A stretch of 5,937 nt of DNA from positions 1 through 5,937 of the forward strand of contig JALDAH010000046.1 in the NCBI GenBank assembly GCA_022729275.1, given 5' to 3'. The position numbers were made by a program, and so were the translations under genes. Position 1 is the stretch's first letter, and every line of letters starts with the position of its first letter. Source of the DNA: Candidatus Nanoanaerosalina archaeon (GTDB lineage Archaea; Nanohalarchaeota; Nanosalinia; Nanosalinales; Nanoanaerosalinaceae). The notes beneath the pieces were generated by a model. It searched no databases. It had not been told where the DNA came from and worked only from the letters and a program-made list of their open reading frames with translations. This document shows, one piece after another, positions 5,584 through 5,937 of this stretch.

Positions 5584-5588
5584 AGGTG
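5584..5588 (+). promoter_or_regulatory. Shine-Dalgarno site of serS
   Basis: AGGTG lies 7 nt before the ATG at 5596, ideal spacing for the archaeal GGAGGTG-type site. This fixes the start at 5596 rather than at the next in-frame ATG (5605), for which the spacing would be 16 nt. Confidence 0.65.
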
Positions 5589-5595
5589 TAGAAAA

Positions 5596-5937
5596 ATGTT
5601 AAGCATGAAAAAGTTTAGAGAGGATTTAGAATCGATCAAACATTCCGAGAAACGAAGGGGTAAAGACCCTAAAAGAGCTGAAAAAGTCCTTGAACTGGAT
5701 CAAGAATGGAGGGATACTCTTCAAGAAGAGGAAAATCTGAGGCAGGAAAGGAACGAAGTATCCGAAGAGATTGCAGAACTAAAGAAACAGGGAAAAAAAG
5801 CAAAGAAAAAGATAAAGAGGATGAAAAAGGTCAAGAAAAAAATAAGTGATCTCAACGAAAGACAAGAGGAATTAAAAGCGAAGAGAGATGAATTGAGGTA
5901 CCAAGTAGGTAACATACTCCACAAAACAGTTCCCGAC
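5596..5937 (+). CDS. serS: Seryl-tRNA synthetase, N-terminal tRNA-binding arm, cut by the right edge
   Basis: The 114 visible codons encode the two-helix antiparallel coiled-coil arm of the common class II SerRS, which grips the long variable arm of tRNA-Ser. Family landmarks in order: KKFREDLESIKHSEKRRG (5-22), VLELDQEWRD (31-40), LRQERNEVSEEI (48-59), KKQGKKAKKKIKRMKKVKKK (63-82, the arm tip), and KRDELRYQVGNILHKTVPD (96-114) leading toward the catalytic core, which lies beyond the window. It is the common form, not the rare methanogen SerRS with its distinct N-terminal domain. FREDLE has Leu where FREDPE is usual, and the tip is unusually lysine-rich, which would favour RNA contact. The start is set by AGGTG 7 nt upstream. 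Confidence 0.92.
   Translation, partial: MLSMKKFREDLESIKHSEKRRGKDPKRAEKVLELDQEWRDTLQEEENLRQERNEVSEEIAELKKQGKKAKKKIKRMKKVKKKISDLNERQEELKAKRDELRYQVGNILHKTVPD

Noticed and set aside
5443..5595. Possible small RNA or extra small gene in the 153-bp gap before serS
   Set aside because: The only ATG frame seen stops after seven codons, and there is no stable GC-rich fold, only T-tracts and one weak inverted repeat.
5721..5924. A Phe- and Ser-rich minus-strand frame opposite serS that looks like a membrane protein
   Set aside because: The hydrophobicity is an artefact of reading Lys/Glu codons backwards; serS is certain on the plus strand.
1..5937. tRNA, rRNA, CRISPR array or insertion sequence
   Set aside because: No cloverleaf with a T-arm motif, no regularly spaced repeats, no transposase and no terminal inverted repeats were seen on reading both strands.

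Overview
The window is AT-rich, gene-dense archaeal DNA. An archaeal-type alanyl-tRNA synthetase, a protein resembling the archaeo-eukaryotic primase small subunit (PriS) and an archaeal ATP-cone/Mrr-type nuclease all point to Archaea. So do TATA/BRE-like boxes in front of short or absent leaders and GGTG-type Shine-Dalgarno sites. The proteins are rich in Lys and Glu rather than strongly acidic, so nothing shows an extreme 'salt-in' halophile. I cannot place the lineage more precisely; a small-genome DPANN or euryarchaeal lineage is possible.

Layout. Positions 1-58 (-) hold the probable N-terminus of a gene that runs off the left edge, divergent from alaS at 148-2949 (+). alaS converges, with a 1-bp gap, on an ATP-cone/PD-(D/E)xK nuclease locus at 2951-3796 (-). 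That locus is divided by one in-frame TAA stop into a 61-codon N-terminal ORF and a 219-codon nuclease ORF. A 98-bp divergent promoter region (3797-3894) separates it from an Hsp20 small heat-shock protein gene (3895-4308, +). Hsp20 converges on a PriS-like gene (4332-5123, -), with a small hairpin between the 3' ends. Divergent from the PriS-like gene is a 71-residue protein with two predicted membrane helices (5227-5442, +). A T-rich intergenic stretch follows, then serS (seryl-tRNA synthetase, from 5596, +), cut by the right edge.

Most of this is housekeeping: two aminoacyl-tRNA synthetases and a chaperone. Two loci stand out. The PriS-like protein keeps the family's overall layout (N-terminal helix motif, YY..Y..P segment, four-Cys knuckle, G-R-x-F-H-I-H, PGSLxG), but the three positions I align to the catalytic aspartates read Ser, Thr and Ser. 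It is probably a non-polymerising paralogue. The nuclease locus carries a stop codon inside its ATP-cone domain, with both halves in one frame and no visible ribosome site for the second half. That suggests a recent nonsense mutation, stop-codon readthrough or a sequence error, rather than two independent genes. I saw no tRNA, rRNA, CRISPR array or insertion sequence.
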